DNA of 64,000 nt, taken from NCBI GenBank assembly GCA_031272505.1, contig JAISTQ010000020.1, positions 123,953-187,952 of the forward strand. The letters are read 5' to 3'. A program made the translations under genes and the position numbers. Below are positions 25,846-38,909 of this stretch, in pieces. The notes beneath the pieces are model-generated. The model saw only the letters and a program-made list of their open reading frames with translations, did not search any database and had not been told where the DNA came from. Numbering within the stretch: the first letter of the stretch is position 1; every line of letters starts with the position of its first letter. The DNA comes from Propionibacteriaceae bacterium. Lineage in GTDB: Bacteria > Actinomycetota > Actinomycetes > Propionibacteriales > Propionibacteriaceae.

Positions 25846-27123
25846 CTAGGAGAAGACTTGGACGGGGGCGATGATATCGAGAACGATGAGGATGATGCCG
25901 CAGAGGAAGAGGAAGGCGCCGGCGACGTAGGTGACGGGGAGGATCTTGGCGGTGTCGAAGTAGCCGGGGTCGGGGCGTTTGAAGGCTTTGGAGAGTTTGC
26001 GTTTGAGCCATTCGTAGAGGGCGGCGAAGATGTGGCCGCCGTCGAGCGGCGGCAGCGGGATCAGGTTGAGCAGAGCGAGGAAGAGGTTGACGGAGCCGAG
26101 CAGGGAGGCGAACATGACGATGCGGGCGCCCGCGTCCACCCCTTCGGCGGTGGCGACCTCGCCGGCGACCACGGAGGCGCCGACGATGCTCATTGGGGAA
26201 TCCTGGCCGCGTTCCTCGCCGGAGAAGACGTCCACGATGGCGTCATAAACGCTCACCGGGAGCTTGACCAGCGCCTCGTACGACATGGTGGTCATGTCCC
26301 ACATCAAGGAGAAGGTCTTGCCGGGCCCGCCGGTGACCCGCTCGGTAGCGGCGGCGTACCCCAGGTAGCCGCGGGTGGTGGCCGGGGTGGTCTCGGTGGC
26401 CGGGTCTTCGATGATTACGGTGTGCACGGCAGGCAAGGTGAGCGTCTCGCCGCCCCGATCGACCGTCAGGATTACTTCGCCGTCGGCGTTGCCGCGAATC
26501 AACCCGGAGAGCTGGGTTTGCGAGGTGATCTCGGTGCCGTTGAAGCCGGTGATCACGTCCCCGGCCTGGAGCCCGGCCTGGGCGGCTGGGGTCTGCGGAT
26601 CGGCGTCGGTGCAGGTGTTCGCGCCCGCCGCCGGGATGCAGGCGATCACCTGGGCCACCTTGTTCGTCTGCTCGTAGGTGCCGTAGCAGCCGACGATGAA
26701 GGAGAAGATCACAAAGGAGATGAGCAGGTTCATGAACGGGCCGCCGAACATCACCACGACCTTCTGCCAGGTCTTCTTCTGGTAGAAGAGCCGACCGGCC
26801 GCCACGTCCGCCTCGGTGATGTCCTCCCACTCCTGGGAGCGGGCGTCGTCAGCCAAGTCGCTGAGCCGGGCGAACCGGGAGCGCTTCGACGCCGGAGGGT
26901 ACATGCCGAGCAGCCGCACGTAGCCGCCCAGGAAGATCCAGCGGACGGCGAAGAGCGTCTCGCCGAATTGGCGCTTCCAGATCGCCGGGCCGAAGCCGAT
27001 TGAATACGACGGCACTTTCACCCCGAACTTCTTCGCGGGCAGCATGTGGCCCACTTCGTGCAGCGCCACCGAGAGCAGGATGCAGCCGAAGAAGAGGACG
27101 CCAAAGAGGATCGTGGTCAGCAT
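25846..27123 (-). CDS. rseP: Site-2 intramembrane zinc metalloprotease (RseP/Rip1 family)
   Basis: Membrane protease that cleaves transmembrane anchors such as anti-sigma factors, 425 aa. The zinc motif is HEVGH in [17 protein letters not shown] (residues 22-26), the second active site motif is [15 protein letters not shown] near residue 370, and a PDZ domain with [14 protein letters not shown] lies between. Four TM segments are visible. Its ATG lies inside the end of dxr (7-nt overlap), the common dxr-rip order; ispG, which often follows, is absent here. Confidence 0.93.
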   Translation of the reverse strand: MLTTILFGVLFFGCILLSVALHEVGHMLPAKKFGVKVPSYSIGFGPAIWKRQFGETLFAVRWIFLGGYVRLLGMYPPASKRSRFARLSDLADDARSQEWEDITEADVAAGRLFYQKKTWQKVVVMFGGPFMNLLISFVIFSFIVGCYGTYEQTNKVAQVIACIPAAGANTCTDADPQTPAAQAGLQAGDVITGFNGTEITSQTQLSGLIRGNADGEVILTVDRGGETLTLPAVHTVIIEDPATETTPATTRGYLGYAAATERVTGGPGKTFSLMWDMTTMSYEALVKLPVSVYDAIVDVFSGEERGQDSPMSIVGASVVAGEVATAEGVDAGARIVMFASLLGSVNLFLALLNLIPLPPLDGGHIFAALYEWLKRKLSKAFKRPDPGYFDTAKILPVTYVAGAFLFLCGIILIVLDIIAPVQVFS

Positions 27124-28188
27124 TGCGACGAGGCTACCTCCCTTGCTTGTGCGTCTGCTGTGAGCACGTCGTCGAGGGTCAGGGTGGCGTCTGGACGCGG
27201 GGCCAGTTCGCCGAGCGTGCGGGCGATCACGTCGACGATGTCCAAAAAGCCGAGCTGACCGGCGCAGAAGGCGTCCACGGCCACCTCGTTGGCGGCGTTA
27301 TATATCGCGGGCGCCACTCCCCCGCGCTGGGCCACCTGCCGGGCCAAGGTGACGGCGGGGAACGCCTGCTCGTCAAGCGGCTCGAAGTCCCACTGGTTCG
27401 CGTGCGTCCAATCGACGGGGAAGGCCGCCATGGCGACCCGATCCGGCCAGCCGAGCGCCAACGAGATGGGCAGCTTCATGTCCGGCGGCGAGCACTGCGC
27501 GATGGTGGAGCCGTCCACGAATTCGACCGCCGAGTGCACCACCGACTGCGGATGCACCACCACCCGAATCTGGTCGTAGGGCACGTCGAAGAGCAGCCCG
27601 GCCTCGATGAGTTCCAACCCCTTGTTGACGAGGGTGGCCGAGTTGATCGTCACCACCCGGCCCATCTGCCAGGTGGGATGCTTGAGCGCCTGTTCGGGAG
27701 TGACGGTGAGCATCCGCTCCCGGGGCCAACCGCGGAAGGGGCCGCCGGAGGCCGTCAAGATGATTTTGCGCACATCCGCGCGCTGTCCGGCTTGCAACGC
27801 CTGCCAGATCGCCGAATGCTCCGAATCGACCGGGAGGATCTGCCCGGGAGCAGCCAACGCCTTCACCAACGGGCCGCCGATCACCAGCGACTCCTTGTTC
27901 GCCAAGGCCAGCTTCGAGCCTGATTCCAGGGTGGCCAACGTGGCCCGCAACCCGGCCGCGCCGGTGATCGCGTTCAGCACCACGTCCGCGCCGTGCGCCG
28001 CCACCTCGGCCGCGCCTTCCCCGTCATTCGAAACCCAACGCGGGGCGAATTCGGCGACTTGCGCGGCGAAGAGTTCCGGCTGCGAGCCGCCCGCGGCCAG
28101 CCCGACCACCCGGAACCTGGTTGGGTTCGCGCGGACGATGTCCAGCGCCTGGGTGCCAATCGACCCAGTGGACCCGAGGACGATCAGC

Positions 28189-28205
<17 letters not shown>
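27117..28205 (-). CDS. dxr: 1-deoxy-D-xylulose-5-phosphate reductoisomerase
   Basis: Second enzyme of the MEP isoprenoid pathway, 362 aa. NADPH loop [19 protein letters not shown], metal/substrate motifs [35 protein letters not shown] and [20 protein letters not shown] are present. The ATG at 28205 gives the normal N terminus; the longer frame to 28235 lies inside secA. It overlaps the secA end by 17 nt and rseP by 7 nt. Together with ispE (50209) two MEP steps are in this window. Confidence 0.95.
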
Positions 28206-31065
<2,860 letters not shown>

Positions 31066-31175
31066 GAAATTCTCCCGTCCTCAAGGCACGCAAAACCGCA
31101 CACCAAAGAACCAGTCTACCTGCTCCCTCTTCCTACCGCACAACGCCGGGGCAGAACACCCCCGGAATGGTGGGG

Positions 31176-31349
31176 CTACACCTCAACGATGGTGGCGTCG
31201 GCCGCCGCCCGCTTGACGGCGTCGCAGCCCTTCTTGGCGGCTTCCTTGCTCGAATAGGCCTCGGAAGTGGCGACGATTTCGCCATTGCCGGCCTTCAAAC
31301 GGAACCGATAGCTGCCGCCCTTATCCGCATATACTTCAAACTTGCTCAT
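31176..31349 (-). CDS. Small YegP-type (DUF1508) protein
   Basis: Protein of 57 aa, one DUF1508 unit. It reads MSKFEVYADKGGSYRFRLKA, then GNGEIVATSEAYSSKEAAKK and a final ATIVEV, the usual F-R-L-K-A-x-N-G-x-I-A/V motif. Function of the family is unknown. The start is taken at the methionine just before the domain; in-frame codons upstream have no family support. Transcribed toward secA with a 110-nt gap. Confidence 0.85.
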   Translation of the reverse strand: MSKFEVYADKGGSYRFRLKAGNGEIVATSEAYSSKEAAKKGCDAVKRAAADATIVEV

Positions 31350-31501
31350 GGGGTACGCCTTTCTTCGATGAAAACGACTCTCAATAGGATAAACGTTCGG
31401 CGGCGCGTTGTCCCGGTTTTCCAATTAACGTGCATTGGCCGTCGAACCGTACTAAGGTTGTATATACCAATGTGCTTCGAAACATGAGGGGGGACGAAGC
31501 T

Positions 31502-34027
31502 ATGAAATCCATCCGTTTAACATCTCTGCTGCTGAGCTTCGGCTTGGCGTTCACGCTGGGGTTCCACGCCCCGCCTGCACTGGCCGACGACGGGCCGTAT
31601 ACCGTCGACATCCTGCCGGACACACTCGATGACAGCGTCGTCTGGGGGTTCACCATCAAGGCGACCGGCGGCGCCATGGAGAGCGACTGCGGCAGCTATG
31701 ACGGCTCAGCCGCGCTCGACTTCTGGGCGACCACCGCCAACGGCACCCAGGTGCCCGCCAACGAGAAGGCCATCTTGGCGTTCGAACCGGCACCGGGGGC
31801 CAGCTGGAGCACCAAGACCTTTGAGATCGAGCTCAACTCCGGAGTCGGCTCCACCAATGGCACCTATTCCAACCATCTGGATCTGAATGTGCCGGGCGGC
31901 TATTACTCGGTCTACATCAAGGTTGACGACAAAGCCGTCACCGACAAGCAGGTGCTCTCGATTCCGGTGGCGATCGCCGATCCGATCTCCTGGGCCCAGT
32001 TCGACCCGGTGGTCAGCGCACCCGCGAATGGCGCCAGCATCGAGGTTACCGGCACGCTCACCTACTGCGGCAAGCCATATGCCAGCTACCTCACCGTTGT
32101 GCCACCCGAAGGAGTCACCGTAACCGAAAAGGAAGTGCTCTCCGATTCCGATGGCCGGTTCAGCTTCCACGTCAACTCCGCGGTGGCCGGCACCTACAGC
32201 ATCGCGGTGTATTCCCACGGCGGCATGGGCGGCATCGACTTCGTCAAAGTCATCTTTGATCCGCCGACGTACACCGAAAGCTGGTCGCTGTCAGCCACCA
32301 CCACGCGGTCTGCAGAAGACGATGGCTGCTTGGGGAGTATCCAGGGAGAGCTCCTGGTCAACTATGGCCTGACGGTCAGTGGCACTGGCGGCCCGCCGGA
32401 TACCAACGCCACGATTGTGCTCATCAACGGGAAAGATACCTTGGAGTACCCGATCAGTTTCGGCGCGGTGACTTCCGAAGCCGCCTTCGAAGGGATACTG
32501 ACGGTCCCGGTGAGTGGCGGCGCGTGGACGATCACCATTGATCGCAAGGGCGAGATCGTCGCCGGGGAGAAGAGCGTCTATGTGCCCACGATAGTCTCCG
32601 ATCCGGGGTCGGCGGTGCTTTTCGACAACACCACGCCAGGGGTGATCGAGTCCGGCGAGCCGATCATCGTCACCGGCCAAGCCAGCTTCTGCGGCAACCC
32701 GTACGTCGGCCCAGTGGAAATCGAAGAGGTGCCCGGGCTTACGATCACCCCGATGAAATTCAACACCAGGGATGACGGCCGCGTCACGTTCAGCGTGAAG
32801 GCTGCTTACTCCGGAGGGTTCTACATCCCGGTACGCACCTTCGGCGGCCTGGGTGGCCGCAGCGTGGCCTACGTGTACTTCACGCACGGCGACCCGCCGC
32901 CACCGACGCCTGTCGCTTACTGGACGCTGTATGGGTCGGCCGCCAATCCAGCTGTCAGCGATACCTGCACCGGAGCCACCGATCCGGGCGAGATCCAGCT
33001 CAACTACGGCGTAGCCGTCAGCGGCTCCAGTGGGTCGGTGGATACCGATGCCACCATTGTGCTGCGCGGCGCCCAGGAGACGATACGCACCCCGATCACC
33101 TTCGGCTCGGTGAGTGCCGGTAGCAGCGTGGAAAGCTCGATCACGATACCGGTGAGCGCGGGCGCGTGGCTGGTCACCATCGAGCAAAACGGCGGAGTCG
33201 TGGCCGGTGAGATTGGCATCTATGTGAACAGCGTCGTCGACGATCCGGGATCTGCGGTCCTCTTCGAGAACACCGCTACCGGCATCATCGAATCCGGGCA
33301 ACCGATCACGGTCACCGGCAAGGCCACCTATTGCGGTGCCGCCTACAACGGGCTGGTGGAGTTCGAGCAGGTGCCTGGGTTGACGATCACCCCGTCCAGC
33401 TTCTACGCCGGACCGGATGGCCTCGTCACGTTCAGCGTCAGCGCTGCTTACTCCGGCGGGTTCTACATCCCGGTGCTCACCTACGGCGGCAGCGGCGGCC
33501 GCAGCGTGGCCTACGTGAACTTCACGCACGGCGACCCGCTGCCACCGGAGACGCCAGGCACCACGGACACCGGGACGCCGGGTACCGTTGATCCGCAGGC
33601 CGCGGACACCAACAGCTTGACGTCCAGTGATCCCAGCACCACGGGCACCCCGGCGCAGTCGGCGAATACCGCGGCCACTACCACGGACACCAAGACCGCG
33701 GAGGCCGTGACCACCGCCACCACCACCAAGACGACCGTCAAGAAGACCACCTCCAAGGTGAGCCTGAAGTTCGTCTACTGGGGCGGCAAGGCCAAGGGCA
33801 AAGTCAAGGTGACGGTAAAGGCCGGCAGCAAGACCCCGACCGGCGTGGTCCGCATCTACCACGGCAAGAAGGTGATCGCCAAGGCCACCTTGAAGGCCAA
33901 GCACAAGGGCAAGATCACCCTGACCCTCCCCGCCTATAAGGCGGGCAATTACGCCATCCGAGTCAGCTACGCGGGCAGCTCCAAGATCGCCGCCTCCACC
34001 AAGCTGTACTCCGTCGGCCTGAAGTAA
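31502..34027 (+). CDS. Secreted repeat protein with Thr-rich linker and Lys-rich C-terminal Ig-like module
   Basis: Exported protein of 841 aa without recognised enzymatic domain. Signal peptide to about residue 28 (PPALA-DDG). Three related blocks of about 210 aa repeat the order D-x-C-x-G..., V-N-Y-G-L/V-x-V-S-G, FCGNPYVGPVEIEEVPGLTI or its variants, and F-Y-I-P-V-x-T-x-GG. Cys residues come in pairs and may form disulfides outside the cell. Residues 680-755 are Thr/Ser/Pro rich, a likely flexible and possibly O-mannosylated linker. The last 80 residues resemble the end of the 1000-aa protein at 3857. RBS-like GGGGGACG precedes the ATG. Confidence 0.85.
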   Translation: MKSIRLTSLLLSFGLAFTLGFHAPPALADDGPYTVDILPDTLDDSVVWGFTIKATGGAMESDCGSYDGSAALDFWATTANGTQVPANEKAILAFEPAPGASWSTKTFEIELNSGVGSTNGTYSNHLDLNVPGGYYSVYIKVDDKAVTDKQVLSIPVAIADPISWAQFDPVVSAPANGASIEVTGTLTYCGKPYASYLTVVPPEGVTVTEKEVLSDSDGRFSFHVNSAVAGTYSIAVYSHGGMGGIDFVKVIFDPPTYTESWSLSATTTRSAEDDGCLGSIQGELLVNYGLTVSGTGGPPDTNATIVLINGKDTLEYPISFGAVTSEAAFEGILTVPVSGGAWTITIDRKGEIVAGEKSVYVPTIVSDPGSAVLFDNTTPGVIESGEPIIVTGQASFCGNPYVGPVEIEEVPGLTITPMKFNTRDDGRVTFSVKAAYSGGFYIPVRTFGGLGGRSVAYVYFTHGDPPPPTPVAYWTLYGSAANPAVSDTCTGATDPGEIQLNYGVAVSGSSGSVDTDATIVLRGAQETIRTPITFGSVSAGSSVESSITIPVSAGAWLVTIEQNGGVVAGEIGIYVNSVVDDPGSAVLFENTATGIIESGQPITVTGKATYCGAAYNGLVEFEQVPGLTITPSSFYAGPDGLVTFSVSAAYSGGFYIPVLTYGGSGGRSVAYVNFTHGDPLPPETPGTTDTGTPGTVDPQAADTNSLTSSDPSTTGTPAQSANTAATTTDTKTAEAVTTATTTKTTVKKTTSKVSLKFVYWGGKAKGKVKVTVKAGSKTPTGVVRIYHGKKVIAKATLKAKHKGKITLTLPAYKAGNYAIRVSYAGSSKIAASTKLYSVGLK

Positions 34028-34039
34028 AACCTAATCACC

Positions 34040-34077
34040 GAGAGTCCCGGCGTTCAGAGCGGAGCGCCGGGACTCTC
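34040..34077 (+). terminator. Intrinsic terminator of the secreted repeat protein gene
   Basis: GAGAGTCCCGGCG (34040-34052) pairs perfectly with CGCCGGGACTCTC (34065-34077), 12 nt after the stop. Followed by TCTGCCC, a weak U-tract. Confidence 0.8.
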
Positions 34078-34222
34078 TCTGCCCTTCATCCGCTTAACTC
34101 AGCCCGTTCTCCAACCTCGCTGCCTCGATTCGCGGGCCGTCAGCAAACCATGGGAAGACGGTTGGCCCGCGAGTATTCGCAGCCCAGTAGAAGAGGGGTG
34201 TAGGGGAAGGGGAAACCAGCAT

Positions 34223-34262
34223 ATCGGGACCTAAGTTGCCAAAATCAAAGTTAGGTCCCGAT
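34223..34262. repeat. GACCTAA-type hairpin 1
   Basis: ATCGGGACCTAA and TTAGGTCCCGAT form a perfect 12-bp stem with a 16-nt A-rich loop (GTTGCCAAAATCAAAG). It lies in the convergent gap between a plus and a minus gene. Rest of the 34078-34378 gap holds no credible gene. Confidence 0.75.
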
Positions 34263-34298
34263 TTGCTGGTCAAAACGGCGATTTCACCCGCAGATCCA

Positions 34299-34329
34299 GA
34301 CCTAACTTGCCCAGAAACCAGTTTAGGTC
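34299..34329. repeat. GACCTAA-type hairpin 2
   Basis: GACCTAA and TTAGGTC (7-bp stem) enclose CTTGCCCAGAAACCAGT. The 17 nt starting TTAGGTCCCGATTTGCT on its right arm are identical to those of the hairpin at 34223. Confidence 0.65.
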
Positions 34330-34378
34330 CCGATTTGCTTGACCACGCCTCCGACTGTGGCTGAGGGTGGGGATAGTG

Positions 34379-35206
34379 CTAGCGGTGGGTGGGGCCGAGG
34401 CGGAATTGGCCGGAGGAGAGGTCGATGGAGAAGTCGGCGGTCTCGGGGGTGGCGCTGTCGATGTGGGTGGGGTCGAGGACGCGGGCGAGGAAGGTGCGGG
34501 TGCGCGGAGAATCGGGGTTGCCGATCACCTTGTCCGGGGGGCCTTGCTCGATGATTTGGCCGTCGTCCATGAAAATGACGCGGTCCGCCACTTCGCGGGC
34601 GAAGGCCATCTCGTGGGTGACCACCATCATCGTCATGCCTTCGTTGGCCAGATCGCGCATCACCGCGAGCACCTCGCCGACCAACTCGGGGTCGAGCGCG
34701 GAGGTGGGCTCGTCAAAGAGCATCATCTCCGGGTTCATGGCCAAGGCGCGGGCGATGGCGACGCGCTGTTGCTGGCCGCCGGAAAGCTGGCTCGGATGCT
34801 GCTCCACCTTGTCCGAGAGGCCGACCCGCTCAAGCATGTTCAACGCGATCTGCCGGGCTTCTTCTTTGGGACGGTCCAGCACCCGCACCTGCGCCACCAT
34901 CACGTTGCCGAGCACCGTCATGTGTGGGAAAAGGTTGAACTGCTGGAACACCATGCCGATGCGGGTGCGGATCTTGTCCAGGTTCGCGTCCGGATCGACG
35001 ATGTTGATGCCGTCGATGAGCACTTGGCCCTCCGAAGGCCACTCCAGCAGGTTGATGGAACGCAAAAGCGTGGATTTGCCGGAACCGGACGGGCCGATCA
35101 CGCAGACCACTTCGCCTTTTTGGACGACGAGGTCGATGCCCTTGAGCACGTGCAGGTCGCCAAAGGACTTGTGCAGCCCGATGGTTTGAATTGGAGCGAC
35201 AACCAT
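34379..35206 (-). CDS. Polar amino acid ABC transporter ATP-binding protein
   Basis: ATPase of an uptake ABC system, 275 aa. Walker [21 protein letters not shown], signature [20 protein letters not shown], Walker [21 protein letters not shown] and the H-loop VVTHEM are intact. This type (GlnQ/HisP) serves glutamate, glutamine or histidine importers. A C-terminal extension of about 30 residues ([16 protein letters not shown]) is longer than usual. Its ATG shares one base with the permease TAA. Confidence 0.93.
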   Translation of the reverse strand: MVVAPIQTIGLHKSFGDLHVLKGIDLVVQKGEVVCVIGPSGSGKSTLLRSINLLEWPSEGQVLIDGINIVDPDANLDKIRTRIGMVFQQFNLFPHMTVLGNVMVAQVRVLDRPKEEARQIALNMLERVGLSDKVEQHPSQLSGGQQQRVAIARALAMNPEMMLFDEPTSALDPELVGEVLAVMRDLANEGMTMMVVTHEMAFAREVADRVIFMDDGQIIEQGPPDKVIGNPDSPRTRTFLARVLDPTHIDSATPETADFSIDLSSGQFRLGPTHR

Positions 35207-36009
35207 TACTTCTTCACCGCCATTCGCTTCTCCAGCCGGCCGACCAAGTACGTCAACGGGATGGTGACAATCAGGTAGAGCACGCCGGCGACGATCATCG
35301 GGGTGCCGTTGGAGTAGGTCGTCAAGCCGTCCCGGCCGAAGGTGGTGAGCTCGCGCATCCCGATCGAGGCGCCCGCGATGAACAACAGCGCGGTGTCTTT
35401 CAGCAGCATCACGAACTCGTTGGTGAGCGGCGGGATGACGATCCGCAGGCCCTGGGGCAGGATGATGATCAGGTTGGTGGTCATGATCGACATGCCCAAC
35501 GAGCGCGCCGCCTCGCGCTGGCCGCGCGGTACCGCCTCCAGGCCGGAGCGGATCACCTCGGCGTTGTAGGCGGCGGTAACGCAGACCAGGCCGATCAGCC
35601 CGCCGAAGATGCCGCCGATGGGCCAGCGGTACTGGAACACCATCGGCACCATGAAGGCGAAGGCGAAGATCGTCAGCATCGCGGGCAGGCCCCGGAACAC
35701 CTCGATGAAGGCGATGGCGAACCAGCGCAGCGGCCCGCGGCTCATCTTCATCAAGGCCAGCACCATCGCGAAGAAGGTGCCGATCACGAAGCAGATGATG
35801 GTGTAGAGCAGGGTGTTGCGCAGGCAGACGGTGATCGCGTCCGGGAAGAGCTTGGCGGCCACCTCGCCGTTGAAGAACTGCCTCCCGAGCACGTCCCAGT
35901 TCATCACCGCGAACCACGCCACCGCGATGACCAGGATCAGCGCCACGCCCAGGGAGATGCCCCAGGAGATGCGTCGGCGCACCGTGGGCCGGATGTCTGA
36001 AAGAGCCAT
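35206..36009 (-). CDS. Polar amino acid ABC transporter permease (HisM family)
   Basis: Membrane component, 267 aa, with about five TM segments. The coupling-helix motif [24 protein letters not shown] EAA-G signature is at about 165-185, preceded by [14 protein letters not shown]. The [20 protein letters not shown] start of the domain is typical. Only one permease is present, so the functional unit is probably a homodimer. The gene lies between the binding protein and ATPase genes. Confidence 0.92.
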   Translation of the reverse strand: MALSDIRPTVRRRISWGISLGVALILVIAVAWFAVMNWDVLGRQFFNGEVAAKLFPDAITVCLRNTLLYTIICFVIGTFFAMVLALMKMSRGPLRWFAIAFIEVFRGLPAMLTIFAFAFMVPMVFQYRWPIGGIFGGLIGLVCVTAAYNAEVIRSGLEAVPRGQREAARSLGMSIMTTNLIIILPQGLRIVIPPLTNEFVMLLKDTALLFIAGASIGMRELTTFGRDGLTTYSNGTPMIVAGVLYLIVTIPLTYLVGRLEKRMAVKK

Positions 36010-36023
36010 GATCTTAAGTTAGC

Positions 36024-36050
36024 GGGGGCGCCCAAAACGAGCGCCCCCGG
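36024..36050 (-). other. Intercistronic hairpin between binding protein and permease genes
   Basis: CGGGGGCGC and GCGCCCCCG form a 9-bp GC stem in the 50-bp gap. No U-run follows in the transcript direction. Such structures often keep the upstream binding-protein mRNA more abundant. Confidence 0.6.
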
Positions 36051-36059
36051 AATAGTTTT

Positions 36060-36863
36060 TTACTTTTCGCCGAAGTACTTGGCGTACAGCGTGTCGTAGG
36101 TGCCGTCGGCCTTGATGGCGGCCAGCGCCTCGTTGATGGCCTTGAGCAGCTCCGGATTCTTGTCCTTCGCGAGCGCGAAGCCGTAGTGCTCGTCCGTCTG
36201 GTACTCCTCGACGATGACGTAGTTCGGATCGTCCACCTCATGCTGGTGGTTCACCGGCTGATCCTGGAGGATCGCGTCAATCTGACCCGAGGTCATCGCC
36301 GGCCACAGCTCGCCGTCGGACGGGAACTGCTGCAGCAGATCCGGGGACGGAGCGTGCTCGGTGGCATAGGACAGGCCGGTGGTGCCCTGCTGGACGCCGA
36401 TCACCTTGTCCTTCAAATCCGCCAGCGTCTTATAGCCGGAATCGGCCTTCACCAGCAGCGACTGCAGCGAGTCGTAGTACGAATCGGTGAAATCGATGTT
36501 CGCCTTGCGCTCCTCGGTGATGGTGATCGCGGAGGTGCCCAGATCGCATTCGCCGGCGACCAGCACGGTGCCGGACTGCAGCGCGTCAAAATCGACGTCC
36601 TTGACGGCCAGCTCCAGGCCCAGCTTCTTGGCGATCGCGTCGGCGATCTCAATGTCGAAGCCCGAATACCCGGTGGGGGAAGAGGTGTCTTCGATCTCGA
36701 ATGGCGGGTAGGGGACGTCCGAGCAGGTGGTGAGCTTGCCGGACTCGATGGTGGTCAGCCCACTGGCGTCAATCGTATCGCCGCCGCCGCCACCGCAGGC
36801 AGTGAGCAGCAGCGGGAAGACCAGCGCCGCCACCGTCGTCAACAGAATTTTCTTCTTCATCAT
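36060..36863 (-). CDS. Amino acid ABC transporter substrate-binding lipoprotein
   Basis: Extracytoplasmic solute receptor of 267 aa. Signal peptide ends LLTACGGGGG, giving a lipidated Cys. The type 2 periplasmic fold is indicated by PYPPFEIEDTSSPTGYSGFD, IEIADAIAKKLGLE, YYDSLQSLLVKADSGYKTLA and VIGVQQGTTGLSYA. Ligand is probably glutamate, glutamine or another polar amino acid; sequence alone does not decide. An ATG pair starts the gene; the first is chosen with AAAGG 6 nt upstream. Confidence 0.93.
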   Translation of the reverse strand: MMKKKILLTTVAALVFPLLLTACGGGGGDTIDASGLTTIESGKLTTCSDVPYPPFEIEDTSSPTGYSGFDIEIADAIAKKLGLELAVKDVDFDALQSGTVLVAGECDLGTSAITITEERKANIDFTDSYYDSLQSLLVKADSGYKTLADLKDKVIGVQQGTTGLSYATEHAPSPDLLQQFPSDGELWPAMTSGQIDAILQDQPVNHQHEVDDPNYVIVEEYQTDEHYGFALAKDKNPELLKAINEALAAIKADGTYDTLYAKYFGEK

Positions 36864-36940
36864 CAGATACCTTTCATCAGGTGCCACAAAAATGCTGTGA
36901 TTATCTTTGCAGCGTTGTGTTTCAACCGCGATACAAACGC

Positions 36941-36978
36941 AAAAATTGAGCGGAGGCAGTTTTCACCGCCCCCGCTCG
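36941..36978 (-). terminator. Intrinsic terminator of amtB-glnK
   Basis: On the minus strand GAGCGGGGGCGGT pairs with ACTGCCTCCGCTC (13 bp with two G-U pairs), GAAA loop, then AATTTTTG. It starts 12 nt after the glnK stop. Confidence 0.85.
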
Positions 36979-36989
36979 AGTTGGTTGTA

Positions 36990-37331
<342 letters not shown>

Positions 37332-38714
37332 TTATGCCCCTTTCTTCTGCGCTTCGGCCATATCATCCGCAGTCAGCACTAGCGAGCGCTGTACGCGGCT
37401 GGAGTAATAGACGGGGCTCAGGTCGTACCCGATCTCGCCATGCTCGGCCAGGTCGATGCCGCTCAGCTCGATGGCGGAGTCGACGCGCCAGCCGATGGTC
37501 TTCTTGATCACCCAGGCGATGATGAAGCTCACGATGAAGGCGTAAATCAACACCGCGAAGGCGCCGATGGCCTGCTTGCCGAGCTGCTCGAAGCCGCCAC
37601 CGTAGAACAGGCCGATGCCGTCGCCGATGCCCGGAGTGTTCGGGGAGGCGAAGAAGCCGATCAGCAGGGTGCCGATGAGGCCGCCGACCAGGTGGACGCC
37701 CACCACGTCGAGCGAGTCGTCATACCCGAGCTTGTACTTCAGGCCCACCGCGAAGGCGCAGAGCACGCCCGCGACCAGGCCGATCACCAGGCCAGCCCAC
37801 GGCTCAACCGTGGAGCAGGACGGGGTGATGGCGACCAAGCCCGCCACGATACCGGAGGCGGCGCCCAAGGAGGTGGGGTGCCCGTCGCGGATCTTCTCCA
37901 CGATCAGCCAGCCGATCATCGCGGCCGCGGTGGCGCCGAGGGTGTTCACCCAGGCGAAAGCGGCGAGGCCGTTGCCGGCGACGGCGGAACCGGCGTTGAA
38001 GCCGAACCAGCCGAACCACAGCAAGGCGGCACCGAGCATCACCAGCGTCAGGTTGTGGGGACGCATCGGCTTGGAACCGAACCCGATCCGCTTGCCGAGC
38101 ACGATCGCCAACGCCAACGCCGAAATACCAGCGTTGATGTGGATCGCCGTGCCACCGGCGAAGTCATACACACCCAAGTTGGCAATCCAACCCGGCGTGG
38201 CGGTGGTGTAGCCGGTATCGTCGGTCAAACCGGCGAAGTCGAACACCCAGTGGGCTGCCGGGAAGTAGACCAGCAGGCCCCAGAAGATGGTGAACAACGT
38301 CCAGCCGCCGAAGGAAGCGCGGTCGGCGATGGCGCCGGAGACCAGTGCGGTGGCGATGATCGCGAACGCGGCTTGGAAGCCGACGAACGCCAACGCCGGT
38401 AGGGTGCCGGAACTGGCCTCAGGCCCGAACAAGTTGTTCAAGGCGAAGTACTGGAAGGGGTTGCCCAGCAGGCCTCCACCGACGTCCTCACCGAACGCCA
38501 TCGAGAAGCCGACCAGTACCCAAAGAACGCCGATGGTTCCGATGGCGATGAAGGACATCATCATCATGTTCAAGGCGCCCTTGGCGCGGACCATGCCGCC
38601 ATAGAAAAACGCGAGACCGGGGGTCATCACGAACACGAGAGCCGCGCTAGTGAGCACCCAAGCGGTATCGCCAGAATCAGGTATGAATTCCAAAGGTAAC
38701 ATGCCCTCAACCAT
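37332..38714 (-). CDS. amtB: Ammonium transporter
   Basis: Trimeric ammonium channel of 460 aa with eleven TM segments. Conserved blocks: TPGLAFFYGGMVRAKGALNM, FAGGTAIHINAGISALALAI with the first pore His, GFNAGSAVAGNGLAAFAWVN and GVHLVGGLIGTLLIGFF with the second pore His. The cytoplasmic tail has EIGYDLSPVYYSS. An in-frame ATG at 38702 is an alternative start. Four GTTAC boxes lie directly upstream, suggesting control by nitrogen supply. Confidence 0.95.
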   Translation of the reverse strand: MVEGMLPLEFIPDSGDTAWVLTSAALVFVMTPGLAFFYGGMVRAKGALNMMMMSFIAIGTIGVLWVLVGFSMAFGEDVGGGLLGNPFQYFALNNLFGPEASSGTLPALAFVGFQAAFAIIATALVSGAIADRASFGGWTLFTIFWGLLVYFPAAHWVFDFAGLTDDTGYTTATPGWIANLGVYDFAGGTAIHINAGISALALAIVLGKRIGFGSKPMRPHNLTLVMLGAALLWFGWFGFNAGSAVAGNGLAAFAWVNTLGATAAAMIGWLIVEKIRDGHPTSLGAASGIVAGLVAITPSCSTVEPWAGLVIGLVAGVLCAFAVGLKYKLGYDDSLDVVGVHLVGGLIGTLLIGFFASPNTPGIGDGIGLFYGGGFEQLGKQAIGAFAVLIYAFIVSFIIAWVIKKTIGWRVDSAIELSGIDLAEHGEIGYDLSPVYYSSRVQRSLVLTADDMAEAQKKGA

Positions 38715-38725
38715 GACCTACGATG

Positions 38726-38795
38726 GTTACGCATGTGTGTGCCGTCCGTTACGCTGGTCGAGCCGATTCGTTACAGCTTGGTTAGGGCGGGTTAC
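38726..38795 (-). promoter_or_regulatory. Four phased GTTAC/GTAAC boxes upstream of amtB
   Basis: GTTAC occurs at 38726, 38748, 38770 and 38791, spacings 22, 22 and 21 bp. On the amtB strand this is GTAAC, the half-site of actinobacterial GlnR boxes, which also repeat at 22 bp. They end 12 nt before the annotated ATG, close for an activator, so repression or a downstream start are possible. Confidence 0.6.
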
Positions 38796-38909
38796 AAGAA
38801 TGTTCCGCCCGCTGGTTGACTACGACATCAGCTTTGCGGCGTTTCACAGACAAAAGCCAGTTAGATGAGATACCGTAAAAAACAGTAACACGACCCCCGG
38901 AGGTGACTC

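Noticed and set aside
34379..35917. 512-aa frame joining permease antiframe and ABC ATPase
   Set aside because: The first 236 codons are an out-of-frame reading of the permease gene; the ATPase starts at 35206.
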